The notes: generated by a model from the sequence alone, not told the origin. A DNA stretch of 64,000 nucleotides from Patulibacter sp. SYSU D01012 (GCF_017916475.1 NZ_JAFMTB010000001.1:806001-870000); one strand, 5' to 3'; counted from the first letter of the stretch, positions 16,480 to 25,149 are shown. Numbers and translations: made by a program.

Positions 16480-17886
16480 TCAGGCGCCCGGCCGCAGCGT
16501 CACGCGGGTGGCGCGGCGCTGGCGGTTGCCCGCGCCGTCCTCGGCGCGCAGCGTCAGCGTGTAGCGACGGCCCGGGCGCAGGCCCTTCGCGGTGACGCCC
16601 CAGTTGGCGCCGCCGATCGCCTCGGCCGTCAGCCGCTGGGCGTGCGTGCGTCCGCAGCGGCGGGCCCGCGTGCGGCAGGCGACGGGCGTGCGCCAGCGCA
16701 GCGTCGCGGCGACGCGCCGGACCCCCGTGGACGGCAGGGGGTCGGTGACGGCGACGTTGACGACGCAGCGCGTGCGCCCGCAGTCCTGGGCCGCCACGCG
16801 CGACGTCGGGCGCTCCGCGTCGCGCGGGTCGGAGGAGGACGAGCCGGCGTCCGGGGCGTCGCCGCCCAGCCCCGCGGCGTGCCGCACGAAGCCGCCGACG
16901 GCGGGGTCGGCGATCCGTGCGTACAGGCCCGGCCGGTTCGCCTGCGCGCACCCGCTGCCGAGGCTGACGATGCCGACGAGCGCGGGCGTGCCGCCGACGA
17001 GGGCGGTCAGCGGGCCGCCGCTGTCGCCCTGGCAGGCGTCGACCCCGCCCGCGCGCTCGCCGGCGCACAGGACGCGGCGGGTGATCCGCACGCCGACGCG
17101 GGCGTACGCGCGGGCGCAGGAGCCGTCGTCCACGACGTGGGTGGTGGCGGCCTGCAGCGTCTGCGGGTAGTCGGAGCGCCCCGTGCCGACCTCGGGCTGC
17201 GGCGCCTGGTTGCCCCAGCCGGTGACGGTGACCGGGTCGCCGGTGCGCGCGACGAGCGCGGCCTGCTCGGGCGTGACCGGCGCGATCGGCGCGATCGCGG
17301 TCGTGCCGTCCGCGACGGGCGTGCCGGTGTAGAGCGGCGCGTCGAGCGTCAGCACGGCGGCGTCGCCGTCGAGCGTGCCGAGCACGAACCCCGGGCGGAT
17401 GGCGACGCTCCGCACGCCGGCGTCGCGGGCGGTCGCGACCTCGGGCTCGCCCGCGCGGCGCAGGCGGGTGACGCCGGCCAGCACCCGCAGGCGCGAGACG
17501 GGCCGCACCGTGCCGCGCTCCTGGTCGAAGACGCAGTGGGCGGCGGTTGCGACGTGGGTGGCGTCGAGGATCGCGCCGCCGCAGAACTGCCCCAGGAACG
17601 GGGAGGCCTGGGCGCCGCCGAGCGTGGGGTCGTAGATCGCGGCCTGGTACGGGGCGCGGGTGATCGCGACGGGGGCGCCGCCGACGATCCGCTCGCCGGC
17701 CCGGCGCTCGCCCGCGACGGCGGGCGCGGCGGCGAGCAGCGCGGCGGCCGCGGCGAGCAGCGCGACCCGCGGCGTCGCCGTGCGGGCCGCACGGCGGATC
17801 GACGGGCGCGGAGCGGCGAGGCGGCGCGGGGGATGGGGGCGGAGGCGGGGCACGCGGGACGTCGGTGCGTGGGGACGCAGGGACAC
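16480..17886 (-). CDS. Secreted trypsin-like (S1) serine protease with C-terminal Cys-containing module
   Basis: 468 residues, GTG start at 17886. An Arg-rich N-region and a hydrophobic stretch ending AAPAVAG make a long signal peptide. IVGGAPV is the zymogen cleavage/N-terminus motif, TAAHC holds the catalytic His, GDAAVLTL the Asp, and CQGDSGGPL the Ser. The Asp-containing pocket (VDACQGDSGG) predicts trypsin-like Arg/Lys specificity. After a linker of about 20 residues, a basic beta-sandwich-like module has several Cys (DCGRTRC, ACRTRARRC). A closely similar protease lies at 22407-23873. A -10-like AAGGCT six bases before the GTG suggests a leaderless mRNA. Confidence 0.92.
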   Translation of the reverse strand: MSLRPHAPTSRVPRLRPHPPRRLAAPRPSIRRAARTATPRVALLAAAAALLAAAPAVAGERRAGERIVGGAPVAITRAPYQAAIYDPTLGGAQASPFLGQFCGGAILDATHVATAAHCVFDQERGTVRPVSRLRVLAGVTRLRRAGEPEVATARDAGVRSVAIRPGFVLGTLDGDAAVLTLDAPLYTGTPVADGTTAIAPIAPVTPEQAALVARTGDPVTVTGWGNQAPQPEVGTGRSDYPQTLQAATTHVVDDGSCARAYARVGVRITRRVLCAGERAGGVDACQGDSGGPLTALVGGTPALVGIVSLGSGCAQANRPGLYARIADPAVGGFVRHAAGLGGDAPDAGSSSSDPRDAERPTSRVAAQDCGRTRCVVNVAVTDPLPSTGVRRVAATLRWRTPVACRTRARRCGRTHAQRLTAEAIGGANWGVTAKGLRPGRRYTLTLRAEDGAGNRQRRATRVTLRPGA

Positions 17887-18007
17887 GATCCCAGCCTTCC
17901 CGCCGCCCGGTCGAAGTCCTTCCGGGCGTGCGCGGGTGCACGGACCCGCCCACGGCGGGCGGGGACGGGGCGGGGCGCCGGCGGCCGCGCTCGGGTCTCG
18001 GCCGTCG

Positions 18008-18061
18008 CCCAGCGCCCGCCCAGCGCCCGCCCAGCGTCCTCCCAGCCGCGGACGGGACCGT
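18008..18061 (+). promoter_or_regulatory. Four 11-bp CCCAG direct repeats plus -10 before the lipoprotein gene
   Basis: CCCAG starts at 18008, 18019, 18030 and 18041, exactly one helical turn apart. Ten bases after the last copy is a -10-like GACCGT (18056-18061), then six bases and the ATG at 18068. Tandem direct repeats in helical phase in place of a -35 box are typical of OmpR/PhoB-type activators. The same layout precedes 18793 and 24433. Confidence 0.65.
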
Positions 18062-18067
18062 GACGGC

Positions 18068-18616
18068 ATGAGCTACCTCGTTCGCATCCGCCGCACCGTC
18101 CCGGCCCTCCTGATCGCCGGCGCCGCCGCCCTCGGCGTCGTCGGCTGCGGGGCCTCGTCCGACGCCGGGACGACGAACGCCGCGGCGACCACCGCGGCGT
18201 CCGCGCCCGGCGCGCGCCCGGCCGGCCAGGCCCCGCAGGGCGGTGCGCCCGGCGCCCTGTCGACGAGCGACCTGCAGGCCGCCGCGAAGGAGCTCGGCGT
18301 CACGACCCCCAAGCTGCAGGCCGCGATGGAGGCCGCGCGGCCCAGCGGCCGGCCGGAGACCCAGGCCGGGTCGGGGGCCGCGCCGAGCGCCGGAACGGGA
18401 TCCGGCGACGACCCGCGGACCGCGATGTACGCGGCCGTCGCGAAGGCGCTGGGCCTGGCGGCGAGCGACGTCCGGGCCGCCCTCGCCGACGTGCTGCCGA
18501 GCGGCGGCCCCGGGGGCGCCGGCGCACCGCCGCAGGGCGCCACGCCCGACGGCTCGGGTGCGGCGGGCGCCGCCGGCGGCACGAGCACCACGACGGGCAC
18601 CGCGACGTCGTCCTGA
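18068..18616 (+). CDS. Putative small lipoprotein with two short helical repeats
   Basis: 182 residues. The signal segment TVPALLIAGAAALGVVGCGASS carries a lipobox-like VVGC with the Cys at about residue 27. The mature protein is Ala/Gly/Pro/Thr-rich except for two similar helical units: LSTSDLQAAAKELGVTTPKL (about 65-95) and MYAAVAKALGLAASDVRAAL (about 120-145). I recognise no family. It lies directly upstream of the GT2-GtrA gene, and its promoter has the same 11-bp repeats as that gene and as the response-regulator gene, so it probably belongs to one envelope-response regulon. It might be a sensor or partner of the glycosylation system, but this is not shown. Confidence 0.8.
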   Translation: MSYLVRIRRTVPALLIAGAAALGVVGCGASSDAGTTNAAATTAASAPGARPAGQAPQGGAPGALSTSDLQAAAKELGVTTPKLQAAMEAARPSGRPETQAGSGAAPSAGTGSGDDPRTAMYAAVAKALGLAASDVRAALADVLPSGGPGGAGAPPQGATPDGSGAAGAAGGTSTTTGTATSS

Positions 18617-18637
18617 CGTCCTGCACCGGACACCACG

Positions 18638-18695
18638 GGGCCGCGTCCGCGGCCCGGCAGCGCAGCACGAGCCGGCGGGGCTTCCCCGCCGGCTC
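18638..18695 (+). terminator. Two consecutive hairpins after the lipoprotein gene
   Basis: A 7-bp stem GGGCCGC/GCGGCCC (18638-18655) is followed by a perfect 12-bp stem GAGCCGGCGGGG-CTT-CCCCGCCGGCTC (18669-18695). No T tract follows. They separate the lipoprotein from the next repeat-bearing promoter. Confidence 0.65.
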
Positions 18696-18732
18696 GCGGC
18701 CGTCCGGGGGGAGGAGGGCGGCGCGCCGCCTT

Positions 18733-18786
18733 CTCAGCCAGCCCCCAGGAGCGCCCCAGCCCGCTCCCGCACCCCGGCCGCACCGT
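18733..18786 (+). promoter_or_regulatory. 11-bp CCCAG-type repeats plus -10 before the GT2-GtrA gene
   Basis: CTCAG (18733), CCCAG (18744), CCCAG (18755) and a weaker CCCGC (18766) are spaced exactly 11 bp. Then CACCGT (18781-18786) stands six bases before the ATG at 18793. The spacing is identical to the array at 18008-18061. Confidence 0.6.
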
Positions 18787-18792
18787 GGAGGC

Positions 18793-20001
18793 ATGCCTTC
18801 CGCGACCGCTCGCTCCGCCCCCCACGACGGCCTCGCGCCCGCCGGGCCCGACCGCCGCCCGCCGGTCGTCGAGGTCGTCGTCCCCGTCCACGACGAGCAG
18901 GCCGCGCTGCCCGGGTCGATCCGTCGCCTGCACGAGCACCTGAGCACCGCCTTCCCGTTCGCGTGGCGGATCGTCGTCGTCGACAACGCCAGCACGGACG
19001 CCACGCCGCAGGTCGCCCGCGCGCTGGCCGACGACCTGCCCGGCGTCCGCGTCGTGCGCCTGGACGAGAAGGGCCGCGGCCGGGCGCTGCGCGCGGCGTG
19101 GACGGCCAGCGACGCCGACGTCCTCTGCTACATGGACGTCGACCTGTCGACCGACCTGCGAGCGCTGCTGCCGCTCGTCGCGCCGCTCGTCTCCGGGCAC
19201 AGCGACCTGGCGATCGGCTCGCGGCTGGCGACGGGCTCCAACGTCGTCCGCGGCCCGAAGCGCGAGCTGATCTCGCGCGCGTACAACCGGATCCTGCGGC
19301 TGTCGCTCCACGCGCGGTTCACGGACGCGCAGTGCGGCTTCAAGGCGATCCGCGCCGACGTGGCGCAGCGGCTGCTGCCGCAGGTGCGCGACCAGGCGTG
19401 GTTCTTCGACACCGAGCTGCTCGTCCTGGCCCAGCGGCAGGGCCTGCGGATCCACGAGGTGCCCGTGGACTGGGTCGACGACCCGGACTCGCGCGTCGAC
19501 CTCGTGCGCACCGCGGCGGACGACCTGAAGGGCGTCGCGCGGCTGCTGGCGACGGCACCGATCACGCGGTTCCTGGCGATCGGCGTGGTGTCGACGCTCG
19601 CGTACGCGCTGCTCTACCTGCTGCTGCGCCCGGGCCTGGGCGCGGGGGTCGCGAACGTCGCCGCGCTCGCGGCGACCGCCGTGGCGAACACGCAGGCCAA
19701 CCGGCGCTTCACCTTCCGCGTCCGCGGCCGGCGGCACCTGGCCCGCCACCACGCGCAGGGCGCCGCCGTCTTCGTGCTGACGGTCCTGCTGACGAGCGGC
19801 GCGCTCGCCGTGCTCCACGCGGTCGACCGCGCCCCCGCCCGCGTCGTCGAGCTCGCCGTCCTCGTCGGCGCCAGCGTGCTCGCCACCGTCTCGCGCTACG
19901 TGGCCCTGCGCTTCTGGGTCTTCGCGCACCCCGAGGCCCGCGCCCGCGCCGCCGCGCCCACCGCCCTCGCGACGCCGGCCGAGGCCGGCGAACGCGCCTG
20001 A
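18793..20001 (+). CDS. GT2 glycosyltransferase fused to a GtrA-like membrane domain
   Basis: 402 residues. About 25-250 are a GT-A fold family 2 transferase of the dolichyl-phosphate mannose synthase type: VEVVVPVHDEQAAL, VDNASTDATP, the metal-binding YMDVDLSTD, and QCGFKAIR. It would transfer a sugar from a nucleotide donor to polyprenyl phosphate. About 255-385 are a GtrA-like domain with four helices (ITRFLAIGVVSTLAYALLYL ... YVALRFWVF), thought to help flip the lipid-linked sugar. The GT39 gene follows 35 bp later and could use the product. The promoter carries the 11-bp repeats. Confidence 0.92.
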   Translation: MPSATARSAPHDGLAPAGPDRRPPVVEVVVPVHDEQAALPGSIRRLHEHLSTAFPFAWRIVVVDNASTDATPQVARALADDLPGVRVVRLDEKGRGRALRAAWTASDADVLCYMDVDLSTDLRALLPLVAPLVSGHSDLAIGSRLATGSNVVRGPKRELISRAYNRILRLSLHARFTDAQCGFKAIRADVAQRLLPQVRDQAWFFDTELLVLAQRQGLRIHEVPVDWVDDPDSRVDLVRTAADDLKGVARLLATAPITRFLAIGVVSTLAYALLYLLLRPGLGAGVANVAALAATAVANTQANRRFTFRVRGRRHLARHHAQGAAVFVLTVLLTSGALAVLHAVDRAPARVVELAVLVGASVLATVSRYVALRFWVFAHPEARARAAAPTALATPAEAGERA

Positions 20002-20036
20002 TCCCCGACCCCGACCCCTTCGGAACGACCTCCTCC

Positions 20037-22223
20037 ATGGCCACCCATCCCCCGATCGAGCGTCCGCTGGATGCCCGCCCCGACCCGCCGCACACGACCG
20101 CCGGCCCCGAGCCTGCGGCCCCGTCCTCGCGCGCCCGTCGCCTGGCGCTCGCCCTGCGCGCGCGCCCCGAGCTCGTCGCGCTGCTCGTCCTCGCCGCCGT
20201 GCTGCACCTGTGGGCGCTCGACCGCAACGGCACGGCGAACGCCTACTACGCCGCCGCGGTGCGCTCCATGACGCAGTCCTGGAACGCCTTCCTCTTCGGC
20301 ACCTTCGACGGCGCCGGCGTGATGACCGTCGACAAGCCGCCCGCCGCCCTGTGGGTGCAGGCGCTGTCGGCGCGGGTCTTCGGCTTCTCGTCGTGGAGCC
20401 TGCTCGTGCCGCAGGCCCTCATGGGCGTCGCGACGGTCGGACTGACGTACGACCTGACCCGCCGGCGCTTCGGCCGGATCGCGGGCGGCGTCGCCGGCCT
20501 GGTCCTCGTCCTCACCCCGATCAGCGTCGCGATCTCGCGGCACGACAACCCGGACGCGCTGCTGATCCTGTGCGTCGTCGGCGCGCTGTGGGCGACCGTC
20601 CGCGCGCTCGAGGGCGGCCGCACGCGGTGGCTCGTCCTGGCGGGCGTGCTCGTCGGCCTGGGCTTCGAGACGAAGATGGCCGCGGCGCTCATGGTCGTCC
20701 CCGGCCTCGTCGCCGCGTACCTGTGGGTCGCCCCGCGGGGCCGTTGGGCCGCGGCCCGGCAGACGGCGGCGTTCGGCGCCGCGGCCACGGTCGTCGGCCT
20801 GGCCTGGCCGGTCCTGGTCTGGCTGACCCCGGCGGGCTCCCGCCCGTGGATCTCGGGCACGAACGACAACTCGATCTGGTCGCTGATCCTGGGCTACAAC
20901 GGCCTGGGGCGGCTCTTCGGCCAGGACGGCGGGCCGGGCGGCGGCGCACGTGCGGGCGCGGCCGGCGGCCCCGGCGGCGGAGGCGGCGGCATGGGCGGCG
21001 TGTTCGGCGGCGATCCCGGGCCGCTGCGGCTGCTCAACGACGCGCTCGGCGGCCAGGCCGGCTGGCTGCTGGGCCTGGCGCTCGTCGCCGGCGCGGGTCT
21101 GCTCGTCCTGACCCGCCTGCGGCGCAGCGACGCGCGGACGGGGTGGCTCGTCGCGGTCGGCGGCGCGTGGCTGGTCACCGCCGTGGCGTTCAGCCGCGCG
21201 GAGGGCATCTTCCACCCGTACTACGTGTCGGCGCTGGCGCCGTTCACCGCGGCCCTCGTGGGCGCGGGGATCGGGACGATCGCCCGCGGCGGCCCGACCG
21301 CCCGGACCCTCGGGCCGCTGGCGATCGCCGGCGGCGTCGCGACCGAGCTCGTGGTCCTGCACCGCAGCGCGACCGACCTGGGCTGGATGACGCCCGTCCT
21401 GCTGGTCGGCGGCGTGGTCGCCGCCGTGGCCCTGGCCGTCGGCCGTGGCGGCGGGCGGGTGCGCGGCGCCGCGCTCGGCACGATCGTCGCCCTGCTCCTC
21501 GTCGCCCCGGGCGCGTGGGCGGTCCAGACCCTCGGCCACGCGACGAGCAGCACGTTCCCCGCGGGCGGCCCCGCGTCGGCCGGGATGGGGATGGGCGGGC
21601 CCGGGGGCGGCCGCGGCGGGATGCGCGGCGGCCCGGGCGGGATGCCCGGCGGCGCGCCCCCGGCCGGGGCGATGCCGGGCGGCGCCCCGGGCGCGGCCGC
21701 GGGCGGCACGACCGGGGCCGCACCCGGCGGCGGGACGAGCGGCACGACCGGGTCGCCGTCCGGCACGGCCCCGACGCCCGGTGCGGCCGGGCGGACGACC
21801 GGGACGGCCGGCGGGCGCGGCGGTCCGGGCGGCGGCGGGATGTTCGGCGGCGACACGCAGTCGCTGAGCGCTGCGCGGCGCTACGCGCAGGCCCACGGCG
21901 GCGGGACCGTCGTCGTCGCGAGCCAGAGCGGGGCCGCCACGCAGATCCTGAGCAGCGCGGGGAGCGCCCAGGTGGCCGGAATCGGCGGGTTCTCCGGTAG
22001 CGAGAGCGCGGTCACCGCCGACTGGCTGGCCGACGCCGTGGCGTCGGGGAAGGTCCGCTGGTTCCTGGCCGCGAGCGGCGGGGGGATGGGCGGCCGCGCC
22101 GACGGCCGGGTCGGCGCCACCGCCATCTCGGCGATCGTCGAGCGGGTGGGCAAGCAGGTCGCGAGCGTCGACGGCCTGTACGACCTGCAGGGCCTGGCGG
22201 CGCAGCTGCGCGCGGCGGGCTGA
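20037..22223 (+). CDS. GT39-type (ArnT/PMT-like) membrane glycosyltransferase with Gly/Met-rich inserts
   Basis: 728 residues, polytopic. The N-terminal region shows the ArnT/PMT pattern: YYAAAVRSMTQSW, the VDKPPAALWVQAL acidic/Lys motif, then SRHDNPDALLILC. It is expected to move a sugar from polyprenyl phosphate to an envelope acceptor outside the membrane. Two low-complexity Gly/Met-rich segments interrupt it (about residues 300-325, and a longer one about 515-605). The C-terminal 120 residues form a soluble outside domain (TVVVASQSGAATQILSSAG ... AISAIVERVGKQV). It works with the GT2-GtrA gene just upstream. Confidence 0.9.
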   Translation: MATHPPIERPLDARPDPPHTTAGPEPAAPSSRARRLALALRARPELVALLVLAAVLHLWALDRNGTANAYYAAAVRSMTQSWNAFLFGTFDGAGVMTVDKPPAALWVQALSARVFGFSSWSLLVPQALMGVATVGLTYDLTRRRFGRIAGGVAGLVLVLTPISVAISRHDNPDALLILCVVGALWATVRALEGGRTRWLVLAGVLVGLGFETKMAAALMVVPGLVAAYLWVAPRGRWAAARQTAAFGAAATVVGLAWPVLVWLTPAGSRPWISGTNDNSIWSLILGYNGLGRLFGQDGGPGGGARAGAAGGPGGGGGGMGGVFGGDPGPLRLLNDALGGQAGWLLGLALVAGAGLLVLTRLRRSDARTGWLVAVGGAWLVTAVAFSRAEGIFHPYYVSALAPFTAALVGAGIGTIARGGPTARTLGPLAIAGGVATELVVLHRSATDLGWMTPVLLVGGVVAAVALAVGRGGGRVRGAALGTIVALLLVAPGAWAVQTLGHATSSTFPAGGPASAGMGMGGPGGGRGGMRGGPGGMPGGAPPAGAMPGGAPGAAAGGTTGAAPGGGTSGTTGSPSGTAPTPGAAGRTTGTAGGRGGPGGGGMFGGDTQSLSAARRYAQAHGGGTVVVASQSGAATQILSSAGSAQVAGIGGFSGSESAVTADWLADAVASGKVRWFLAASGGGMGGRADGRVGATAISAIVERVGKQVASVDGLYDLQGLAAQLRAAG

Positions 22224-22237
22224 ACGGCGTCGTCGAC

Positions 22238-22266
22238 GGGCCCGGGGCGGCGCTCGCCCCGGGCCC
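22238..22266. terminator. Strong hairpin between GT39 and the second trypsin gene
   Basis: A perfect 12-bp stem GGGCCCGGGGCG/CGCCCCGGGCCC with a 5-nt loop lies between two convergent genes. It is likely bidirectional. Confidence 0.7.
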
Positions 22267-22406
22267 GCCTCGCGGACCGGGTGCCCGGACGAGCGCGACG
22301 CGCGGCCTCGGGGGCGCCGCGCCTGCGGCCGGACCTGCCGCCGCCGGACCTGCCCCCGGAGCGCGGGGCCGCGGCCTGGCACGCGCGTCCCGGCCGGCGT
22401 GGCAGC

Positions 22407-23873
22407 TCAGCGGGTGCGCAGCTTCGCGCTCGTGACGCGGGACGCGTTGCCGGCGGCGTCCGTGGCCGTCAGGGCGACGCGCACCGTCGTCCGGCGCGGC
22501 AGGCGCGGGGTGGCGAGCAGGTAGGTGTCGCCCCCGGCGCGCTGCGCGGCGATCGTCCGGGTCGTGGTGCGGACGCACGTCGCGCGGCGGCCGCGCTTGC
22601 GGCAGGAGACCTTCGTCGACCACCGCAGCGTGGCGCGCACGCGGCTCACGCCGTCCGTCGGAGGCGGGTCGACGACGGACGTCTTCACGTGACAGCGCGA
22701 CCTCGTGCACGTGCGCGACAGCACGCGGACCGTCGGCGCCGCCGTGTCCGCCTTCGGCTGGGGGACGGCCGGCGTGACGGGCACCGTCGGCACCGGCGGC
22801 GGGACGGGGGCCGGCGTCGGAGCCGGGGTCGGCGCGGGCGTCGGCCCGGGCTGCTCGATCTGCGCCGCGCACAGGACGCCGTCGGGGGCGATCCCCGGTG
22901 TAGGGGCCCGCGTCGCGGACGGGTCCGCCGGCAGTCCGGCCGCCTGCCGCACGAACGCGGTCAGGTCGCGGTCGGCGACGCGGGCGTACACGCCAGGGCA
23001 GGTCGGGGCGGCGCATCCTGCTCCGAAGCTGACGACGCCGGCCAGCGCGCGCACGCCGCCCACGGACGCGGCCAACGGGCCGCCGCTGTCACCCTGGCAG
23101 GAGTCCTTCCCGGTCTCCCCGGCGCACAGCATCCGCCCGGTGAGTCCGCCGGCGTACGCCGCCTGGCACCGCTCGTCCGCCACGGTCGGGATGGAGACGC
23201 CGCGCAGCGTCGTCGGGTAGACGCCGGGCGAGGCGTCGTCGGGGGCCCGCTGGGTCGTGTCTCCCCAGCCGCTCGCGAACACGGAGGTCCCGGCGCCGAT
23301 GGTCGCCGCCTGCGTGCCCGTGGCCAGCGGCAGCGGCGCGATGGCCGTCGCGCCGTCGCCGGTCGGCGACCCCGCATACAGGTCCGAGGCGAGGGTCAGC
23401 ACCGCGACGTCGCCGTCGTACGTCTCGGGGTCGTAGCCCGGGTAACGGGCGATGGCGACGACGGCCACGTCGCGCCCGGGGGCCGGCACGGTGACCGCCG
23501 CGTCCGGCAGCGTCGTCGTGCCCGCCACCACGCGGATGGACGCGGTCGACGTCACGGGCGCGCCCGGCTCGTCGGCGGTCACGCAGTGGGCGGCGGTGAC
23601 GACGACGCGCGGCGCGACGATGGTCCCGCCGCAGAACTGGCCCCACCAGATGCTCGGCGCCTCGCCCGGGGCGGGCTGCGCCTCCGGGTTCCACAGCGCC
23701 ACCTGGTACGGCGCCGTGCGGATGTCGATGGGCGCGCCGCCGACGATGCGTGGCGTGGCGCGGTGCCCGGTCGCCGACGCCGCGGCCGGGACGAGCAGGG
23801 AGAGGAGGCCGAGCAGGAGCGCGGCGGTCGCGGCGGCGAGGGAAGCCGGGACGCGACGGGCGGATGGACGCAT
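22407..23873 (-). CDS. Secreted trypsin-like (S1) serine protease, paralogue of the one at 16480
   Basis: 488 residues. A Sec signal (about 1-33, ending ASA) is followed by PRIVGGAPI, TAAHC (His), GDVAVLTL (Asp) and CQGDSGGPL (Ser). Asp before CQGDSGG is replaced by the order GKDSCQGDSGG, still consistent with trypsin-like specificity. A proline-rich PTPAPTPAPTPAP linker (about 355-380) leads to a C-terminal module with the same Cys pattern as the paralogue (RTCTRSRC, SCRKRGRRATC). The pair flanks the glycosyltransferase locus on the opposite strand. The ATG at 23873 places the signal peptide correctly; the longer ORF start would add 14 basic residues. Confidence 0.92.
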   Translation of the reverse strand: MRPSARRVPASLAAATAALLLGLLSLLVPAAASATGHRATPRIVGGAPIDIRTAPYQVALWNPEAQPAPGEAPSIWWGQFCGGTIVAPRVVVTAAHCVTADEPGAPVTSTASIRVVAGTTTLPDAAVTVPAPGRDVAVVAIARYPGYDPETYDGDVAVLTLASDLYAGSPTGDGATAIAPLPLATGTQAATIGAGTSVFASGWGDTTQRAPDDASPGVYPTTLRGVSIPTVADERCQAAYAGGLTGRMLCAGETGKDSCQGDSGGPLAASVGGVRALAGVVSFGAGCAAPTCPGVYARVADRDLTAFVRQAAGLPADPSATRAPTPGIAPDGVLCAAQIEQPGPTPAPTPAPTPAPVPPPVPTVPVTPAVPQPKADTAAPTVRVLSRTCTRSRCHVKTSVVDPPPTDGVSRVRATLRWSTKVSCRKRGRRATCVRTTTRTIAAQRAGGDTYLLATPRLPRRTTVRVALTATDAAGNASRVTSAKLRTR

Positions 23874-24035
23874 GAGGACGGACGAGGGTAGCCGCCGCGC
23901 CCGGGCGGGGTGCACGCCGTAGACGGACGTCGCACCGTGCGTGCGGCGCCGCTCGGGGGCCTGGGCCCGTGGCGTTCCGCGTGCTCGGGCCCGGCGCGTG
24001 CCGGCCCGCCGCGGCGGCCGTCGCGCGCCGGGCGG

Positions 24036-24314
24036 TCAGTCGCCCGGCCGGCGGGGGTTGCCGATCCCGTCGCGCCGCTGCCGGCGCCGCAGGCCCAGGT
24101 CCATCACGAGGAAGAACACGGCCATGAAGGCCCCGAAGACGACCGCCTTCCCGGTCCCGCCACCGGTCACGGCCCACAGGAGCCCCGCGACGATCCCGCC
24201 GACGAGCGCGCCGAGCACGACCTGCAGCGTCGTGCGGCGGTCGACCGGCGGCTCGGCGTCGCGTCGCCCGCCGAGGCCGAAGTACGTGCGGATGCGATCG
24301 ATCGTCGACGCCAT
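24036..24314 (-). CDS. Small two-helix membrane protein of unknown function
   Basis: 92 residues from the ATG at 24314. An amphipathic N-terminal helix (IDRIRTYFGLGGRRD) is followed by two transmembrane segments (about 30-50 and 56-74) and a basic tail. The open frame extends further upstream, but that part lies across the divergent response-regulator gene and has shadow composition. It is divergent from the two-component system about 120 bp away. No family is recognised. Confidence 0.7.
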   Translation of the reverse strand: MASTIDRIRTYFGLGGRRDAEPPVDRRTTLQVVLGALVGGIVAGLLWAVTGGGTGKAVVFGAFMAVFFLVMDLGLRRRQRRDGIGNPRRPGD

Positions 24315-24394
24315 GGGCACCTTGTACCACCTTCGGGGGCGCGCGCGGACGGCGTACGGCTCCAGGACGGGGGCGGCAGACGGCGCGCAACGCT

Positions 24395-24426
24395 CCCAGG
24401 ATCCTCCAAGCCTCGGCCGCGATACT
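24395..24426 (+). promoter_or_regulatory. CCCAG-type repeats plus -10 before the response regulator gene
   Basis: CCCAG at 24395 and CCAAG at 24406, 11 bp apart, then GATACT (24421-24426) six bases before the GTG at 24433. The distance from the last repeat to the start codon is 27 nt, as at 18068 and 18793. This suggests autoregulation and a shared regulon. Confidence 0.55.
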
Positions 24427-24432
24427 CCGTCC

Positions 24433-25149
24433 GTGGCCACTCCCGAAGCCCCCGCGCAGCGCGTGCTGGTCGTCGACGACGAGCCGAACATCGTCGACGT
24501 CGTCTCCATGGCGCTGCGCTTCCAGGGCTTCGAGGTCGCGACGGCCGGGACGGGCGAGGAGGCGCTCGCGCAGGTCGACGCGTTCCGTCCGCAGATCATG
24601 GTCCTCGACGTGATGCTGCCCGACATGACGGGGTTCGACGTCGCGGATCGCCTGGGCGCGCAGCGCGGCCACGTGCCGATCGTCTTCCTGACCGCCCGGG
24701 ACGCGACCGAGGACAAGCTGCGCGGCCTGACGTCGGGCGGCGACGACTACGTCACGAAGCCGTTCTCGCTCGAGGAGCTCGTCGCCCGCATCCGCGTGAT
24801 CCTGCGCCGCACCGGGCAGCAGGCCGACGACGGGGCGGTCCTGCAGTTCGAGGACCTCGAGATGGACGAGGACACCCGCGAGGTCACGCGCGGCGGCGCC
24901 CCCGTCGAGCTGACGGACACGGAGTACCGGCTGCTGCGGTTCTTCCTGCGCAACCCGCGCCGCGTGCTGACGCGCGCGCAGATCCTCGACCACGTCTGGG
25001 ACTACGACTTCGGCGGCGACGCCCGGGTGCTCGAGACGTACGTGTCGTACCTGCGCAAGAAGCTCGACGCGGCCGTGGGCGGCGACGCCCCCGCGCTCAT
25101 CCACACCGCCCGCGGCGTCGGCTACGCCCTGCGCGCGCCGAGGCGCTGA
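24433..25149 (+). CDS. OmpR/PhoB-family response regulator
   Basis: 238 residues. The receiver domain (about 10-125) has the acidic pair D15-D16, the phosphorylation site D59 in MVLDVMLPD and the conserved Lys in VTKPF. The C-terminal winged helix (about 140-236) shows EDTREVTRGGAPVELTDTEY, then RVLTRAQILDHVW and VETYVSYLRKKLD-like recognition elements (here ETYVSYLRKKLD). The kinase follows one base after its stop. The CCCAG repeats over its own promoter and at two upstream genes fit its class and suggest its targets. The GTG start is supported by the -10 six bases upstream. Confidence 0.95.
   Translation: MATPEAPAQRVLVVDDEPNIVDVVSMALRFQGFEVATAGTGEEALAQVDAFRPQIMVLDVMLPDMTGFDVADRLGAQRGHVPIVFLTARDATEDKLRGLTSGGDDYVTKPFSLEELVARIRVILRRTGQQADDGAVLQFEDLEMDEDTREVTRGGAPVELTDTEYRLLRFFLRNPRRVLTRAQILDHVWDYDFGGDARVLETYVSYLRKKLDAAVGGDAPALIHTARGVGYALRAPRR

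Noticed and set aside
14597-16564. A 655-codon plus-strand open frame opposite PAP2 and the ligase
   Set aside because: Shadow of two well-supported minus-strand genes.
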